Source of the DNA: Anaeramoeba ignava
Taxonomy: Eukaryota; Metamonada; Anaeramoebidae
Length of the DNA stretch: 64,000 nucleotides
Direction of reading: 5' to 3'
Assembly: GCA_028826165.1 (NCBI GenBank)
Contig: JAPDFW010000095.1
Span: 1 to 64,000 of the forward strand
Of this stretch, positions 59,816-64,000 are shown piece after piece (the stretch's first letter is position 1; every line of letters starts with the position of its first letter). The translations under genes were made by a program, and so were the position numbers. The notes under the pieces are model-generated. The model did no database searches. It saw nothing but the letters and a program-made list of their open reading frames with translations, and was not told where the DNA came from.

Positions 59816-62249
59816 CTAAACTTTTTCTTCTTTTTTTTCAAAATCAATATTTTTGTTATCAATTAGAAGATTTTCATTTTCTGTTTCATCCATTACTTGA
59901 TATGTTTTTGTTTCTCGAGGTTTATCAGCTCCTATTTTAAAATTCATTTATAAAATTTAATTCATTTATAAAATTCAATTCATTTATAAAATTAAAATCG
60001 GATAAAAATTAAAATTCAATTCATTTATAAAATTAAATTCATTTATAAAATTTAATTCATTTATAAAATTTAATTCATTTATAAAATTCAAATTTAATTC
60101 ATTTATAAAATTAAATTCATTTATAAAATTAAAATCGGATAAAAATTAAAATTCAATTCATTTATAAAATTAAAATTCAATTCATTTATAAAATTAAATT
60201 CATTTATAAAATTTAATTCATTTATAAAATTCAAATTTAATTCATTTATAAAATTTAATTTAATTCATTTATAAAATTCATTTCTAAAATTAAAATTTAA
60301 TTCATTTATAAAATTAAAATTCAATTCATTTCTAAAATTAAATCATTTATAAAATTAAATTCATTTATAAAATTTAATTCATTTATAAAATTCAATTCAT
60401 TTATAAAATTTAAATTCAATTATAAAATTTAATTCATTTATAAAATTAAATTCATTTATAAAATTTAATTCATTTATAAAATTAAATTCATTTATAAAAT
60501 TAAAATTTAATTCATTTATAAAATTAAATTCATTTATAAAATTAAATTCATTTATAAAATTAAATTCATTTATAAAATTCAATTCATTTATAAAATTAAA
60601 ATTAAATCATTACTTTCTAAAGATGAATAAATTACAAACAAGAACAACAAAATTGGAAGAACTTCAGCAATAACTAAATTAGCCAAAAGAAGAGAACACC
60701 ATTGTTCATTTGTTAAATCATCTGAGAAACCATTAAGATAAACTGCCAAAGGAATACGAATTAAAAAGCAAATAGAAGAAAGAATAAGAACAATGAAAAT
60801 TTTTTTTAAAAGTATTGCTATTCCAGTTGCTTTGGCTTGATTGAAAAAATATCGAGAATAAAAAACAAAAAAAACTCCACAAATAAATATTGAAGTTGCT
60901 AAAAAAATTGTTGCTGCAATAAAATGTGTAAATGTTAAATATAGATGTATTCCAACTACAAGAATAAAAAAACTTATAAAAATCCAAAATGGATGGAATT
61001 TTTTTCCTTCTTTTCTCAGTTCTTCACTAGAAAATGTAAAACAATGATTTTGAAATTGATTTTGAAATTGATTTTGATTTTGAAATTGATTTTGATTTTG
61101 AATTTGAAATTGATTTTGAAATTGATTTTGAAATTGATTTTGATTTTGAAATTGATTTTGAAATTGAAATTGATTTCGAATTTGAAATTGATTTTGAAAT
61201 TGAAATTGATTTTGAAATTGATTTTGATTTTGATTTTGATTTTGAAATTGATTTTGAATTTGAATTTGAATTTGATTTTAATTTTGATTTTGATTTTGAT
61301 TTTGATTTTGAAATTGATTTTGATTTTGAAATTGATTTTGATTTTGAAATTGATTTTGAAATTGAAATTGATTTTGATTTTGAATTTGATTTTGAATTTG
61401 ATTTTGAAATTGATTTTGAAATTGATTTTGAAATTGATTTTGATTTTGATTTTGATTTTGAAATTGATTTTGAAATTGATTTTGAAATTGATTTTGAAAT
61501 TGATTTTGATTTTGATTTTGATTTTGATTTTGATTTTGAAATTGAAATTGATTTTGATTTTTGATTTTGATTTTGATTTTGATTTTGATTTTGATTTTGA
61601 AATTGATTTTGAAATTGATTTTGAAATTGATTTTGATTTTGAAATTGATTTATATTTATATTTATATTTATATTTATATTTATATTTATATTTATATTTA
61701 TATTTATATTTATATTTATATTTATATTTATATTTATATTTATATTTATATTTATATTTATATATATATATTGATATTTATATTTATATTTATATTTATA
61801 TTTATATTTATATTTATATTTATATTTATATTTATATTTATATTTATATTTATATTTTGAATTTGATTTGGAGAATACTTACAGACCTAAAAATAATAAT
61901 AAAAAAGCTGCAACAAATAAATTGGTTTCAAATGCTATAATATGATTAATTATTGAATCATTTTTATTTTTTTCATAATAAGAAATATCAACAAGAAAAG
62001 TAATAGTTCTAGCAAGAAGAAAAACAGTCATTAAAGCATAAAAAAGCTTTTAATTAAAAAAAATAAGTAAAATAAATAATAAATAAATAAAAAATTATAA
62101 GCTTTTACATGCAAAACCCAAGAAGGAATTGTTGTATTTTCTTTTATTTTTTTAGTAATAATTCCATTTATCCAAAAAATTAAAATAAGTGCAAATAACA
62201 TTAAATAAATTAATGCAGAAGCTACATCAATATAACTAGAACCATGCAT
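59816..62249 (-). CDS. TOM1/THH1-like 7-TM protein, copy 9 (divergent)
   Basis: Exons 62249-62109 (141), 62046-61883 (164), 61014-60614 (401), 59931-59816 (116); 822 nt, 273 aa. Exon 2 keeps the 164-nt length and phase of the others. Exon 1 lacks the RTKQ-HQK ending (it has [19 protein letters not shown]). Exon 2 has [12 protein letters not shown] and [12 protein letters not shown]. Exon 3 has [20 protein letters not shown], then [18 protein letters not shown] and [19 protein letters not shown]. The tail is longer and charged ([20 protein letters not shown]). It is the most distant member and may be the oldest. Introns 2 and 3 are satellites. The exon 3 acceptor (CTGAG|A) was chosen because it keeps frame. 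Confidence 0.7.
59932..60613. repeat. (ATTCATTTATAAAATTAA)n satellite in intron 3 of copy 9
   Basis: 16-20 bp units built on TTCATTTATAAAATT, about 38 copies, plus two AAAATCGGATAAAAATT variants (59994, 60130). Confidence 0.95.
61015..61882. repeat. (GATTTTGAAATT)n then (TATATT)n satellite in intron 2 of copy 9
   Basis: 61045-61650 is GATTTT/GAAATT hexamers. 61650-61857 is (TATATT)n with a short TATATATAT break near 61762. The two arrays share a 6-bp period and abut. Confidence 0.96.
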
Positions 62250-62339
62250 TGAATTATTATTTTTATAAAAAAATGGAAAAAAAAAATGAAAAACGGAAAA
62301 TTATTTTTATTTTTGCTTTTTTTTTAAATCAAAAAAAAA
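62250..62339. promoter_or_regulatory. 90-bp bidirectional promoter region
   Basis: The spacer between divergent ATGs at 62249 (-) and 62340 (+): A-rich, then AAATTATTTTTATTTTTGC and a T-run. It is the third sub-100-bp divergent spacer in the window. Confidence 0.5.
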
Positions 62340-62897
62340 ATGGATTCAAATTCAATTATAAAAATCTGTACAAAAGGAAAAATTTCAAATTATGTTAAAT
62401 ATGGAAACCAATTAATTGAAAATGGAAATAAAAAAATAACGATAGTTGGTGTTGGAAATGTGATGAATAAAGTTGTTTCTGTTGCAGAAATTCTTAAAAG
62501 AAAAAATCCAAAATTTCATCAAATAAATTCGATTCAATTTGTTGAAATAGAAACTCCCTCGTAAACAATTATAAAAACACATAAAAAAATATTACATTCT
62601 CAACAAATTAATCATTCCACTTTTTTTTACTGAAATCTAATTATTTTTTTTCTTCTTCAAAATTCCAAAAATCTTGATTAAATATTTTCAATTTTCAGGA
62701 AAACTACAAAAAAAATACCTTCAATTTCTATTTTTCTATCATTAGAAAAACCCGAAAATACTGCGTTAGGTTATCAAGCACCTTTAGAAGAAGAGAAAAA
62801 TGAAGAAATTCGAAGATTAGGTCCATTTATTGATATGAAAAAAGAACAAAAAAATTTTAATCAAATATCAAAAAAAAAATCTCAAGATTTTCAATAA
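62340..62897 (+). CDS. Alba-domain (RNase P/MRP Rpp20/25-like) nucleic-acid binding protein
   Basis: Exons 62340-62560 and 62700-62897, with a 139-nt intron (GTAAAC...TTTCAG) joined TC|G in frame; 138 aa after splicing. The Alba pattern is clear: IIKICTKGKISNYVKYGNQL, then KKITIVGVGNVMNKVVSVAE, ILKRKNPKFHQINSIQFVEI, and after splicing the last strand KKIPSISIFLSLEKP. The tail is charged (LGPFIDMKKEQKN). Eukaryotic Alba proteins are RNase P/MRP subunits or mRNA-binding translation regulators; which applies here cannot be told. Confidence 0.82.
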
Positions 62898-63126
62898 TAT
62901 AAACAAAAAAAATATCATTTCTAACATTGGATTATTTTTAAAATTTTGTCTATAATCATTTTTTAAAGAAGAAAAGATAATTTGAAATTGATTTTTATGA
63001 TTAAAATTTTTTCTATTTTGGAACAAATTATTACGTCATTCAAAAAAAAAAAATTTTTTTTTATTTTTTATTTTTTCATTTTTTTATTTTTTTTCTTTCA
63101 TTTTTAAAATAAAAAAAAAATAATAA

Positions 63127-63440
63127 ATGGATTCAAATCAAATTTTAAAAGAAGATTGGAAACAATTTTTAATTGAAGGTTGGAAATTTATTACAGCTAG
63201 TTCAGTTTTAAAAAGAAAGGAAATTATTTTAAATTTAATGAAATGTTTGTCAATGTCAGAAACAATGCCAATGCCAGATAAAACAATTTCTTTTTTTTCA
63301 AAATTAATATTTTCGACATTAGCAATTTATCATGAAAGAGAATCAAGATTAATTATTGAGAAATTAATTGAAGAATTAGTGAAAACTAAGTTTAAAACGA
63401 AAAGTTCAAAATTTTTTGTGTTATTTTTTTTGAATATGGT
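63127..63440 (+). CDS. GCN1: GCN1-like N-terminal exon (5' partial)
   Basis: ATG 63127 opens a helical segment, WKFITASSVLKRKEIILNLM, followed by FFSKLIFSTLAIYHERESRL and IIEKLIEEL. This resembles the N-terminal HEAT region of GCN1 (ITTAS-like, KERREIL-like, L-F-x-x-x-L-x-x-Y-x-x-x-x-SR pattern). GCN1 activates the eIF2-alpha kinase GCN2 on stalled ribosomes. A possible donor is GTGTAA/GTAAAA at 63439-63442. The sequence to the window end is satellite intron, so the remaining exons would lie to the right. If not an exon, it would be a 105-aa protein, which I think less likely. The leader has the AAAATTTTTTTTTT...CATTTTTTT block. Confidence 0.5.
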
Positions 63441-63444
63441 GTAA

Positions 63445-64000
63445 AATTCATTTTAAATATTAAATTTATTTTAATTTTATTTTAATTTCATTTTAATTCA
63501 TTTTAATTTATTTTAATTCATTTTAATTTATTTTAATTTATTTAATTCATTTTAATTTCATTTTAATTCATTTTAAATATTAAATTTATTTTAATTTCAT
63601 TTTAATTCATTTTAATTCATTTAATTCATTTTAATTCATTTTAATTCATTTTAATTCATTTTAATTCATTTTAAATATTAAATTTAATTCATTTTAATTC
63701 ATTTTAAATTTATTTTAAATATTAAATTTATTTTAAATATTAAATTTATTTTAATTTCATTTTAATTTCATTTTAATTTCATTTTAATTTCATTTTAATT
63801 CATTTTAATTCATTTTAAATATTTTAATTCATTTTAATTCATTTTAAATTTATTTTAATTCATTTTAATTTCATTTTAAATTCATTTTAATTTCATTTTA
63901 ATTCATTTTAATTCATTTTAATTCATTTTAAATCATTTTAAATCATTTTAAATTCATTTTAATTCATTTTAATTCATTTTAATTCATTTTAATTCATTTT
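63445..64000. repeat. (ATTTTAATTC)n satellite, probable first intron of the GCN1-like gene
   Basis: 10-bp ATTTTAATTC units with ATTTTAAATATTAAATTT variants run to the window edge. No ORF. Confidence 0.92.

Noticed and set aside
61650-61857. (TATATT)n array as a telomere-like or centromeric repeat
   Set aside because: It is ~200 bp, lies inside an intron between two coding exons, and is flanked by another hexamer array.
60945-61940. 331-residue Leu/Ile/Lys/Tyr open frame on the plus strand
   Set aside because: Translation of (GATTTTGAAATT)n and (TATATT)n; the minus-strand exons of TOM1-like copy 9 on either side are the real coding sequence.

Overview
The window is nuclear DNA from an AT-rich protist. 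Nearly every gene has spliceosomal introns (GT..AG, 60 bp to 5 kb), all three standard stop codons are used as stops, coding regions carry long Asn/Gln/Glu/Lys tracts, and introns and intergenic DNA are packed with short-period A/T satellites. The gene set (ankyrin, BTB, RCC1-BTB, Ras-BTB, SMCR8, MTMR14 and a tandem array of 7-TM proteins, beside a divergent mitochondrial-type carrier) suggests an amoeboid protist. An Anaeramoeba-like metamonad is my best guess from domain style, but this is an inference; a dictyostelid- or Entamoeba-like amoebozoan is not excluded.

Layout. 1-3.7 kb (-): giant ankyrin-repeat gene running off the left edge. 4.0-6.25 kb (-): Ras-like GTPase fused to two BTB domains. 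6.4-11.9 kb (-): translation factor eIF5B, interrupted in its P-loop by a 333-residue intein. 12.7-13.4 kb (+): eIF3j, divergent from eIF5B. 13.9-16.8 kb (+): first of nine TOM1/THH1-like 7-TM genes. 17-23.2 kb (+): divergent mitochondrial carrier, then a calponin-homology-like protein. 23.5-27.5 kb (+): low-complexity basic protein and RPAP2/Rtr1. 27.6-34.9 kb: MTMR14 (-) and SMCR8 (+), divergent across a ~32-bp satellite. 35-40.5 kb: RCC1-BTB (-), ankyrin-BTB (+) and RING-H2 E3 ligase (-). 40.7-42.8 kb (-): five-exon secreted protein. 42.9-48.9 kb (+): second TOM1-like gene, whose 5-kb intron holds a ~3.5-kb DNA transposon-like element coding for a DDE-transposase-like region joined to a ubiquitin-specific protease. 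49.2-62.2 kb (-): seven more TOM1-like genes. 62.3-64 kb (+): Alba-domain protein and the first exon of a GCN1-like gene.

Themes. Three genes act in translation (eIF5B, eIF3j, GCN1-like). MTMR14 and SMCR8 are both autophagy/endomembrane regulators in animals. Most start codons are preceded by a T-rich/A-rich block around AAAAATTTTTTTCATTTTTTT, and three divergent gene pairs share intergenic spaces of only 77-90 bp. Several otherwise well-conserved genes carry single-base indels of both signs, mostly in A/T runs, so residual assembly error is a serious possibility and intactness should be judged with care. Splice sites are inferred from sequence and homology only; where exon lengths are given, their sum is divisible by three.
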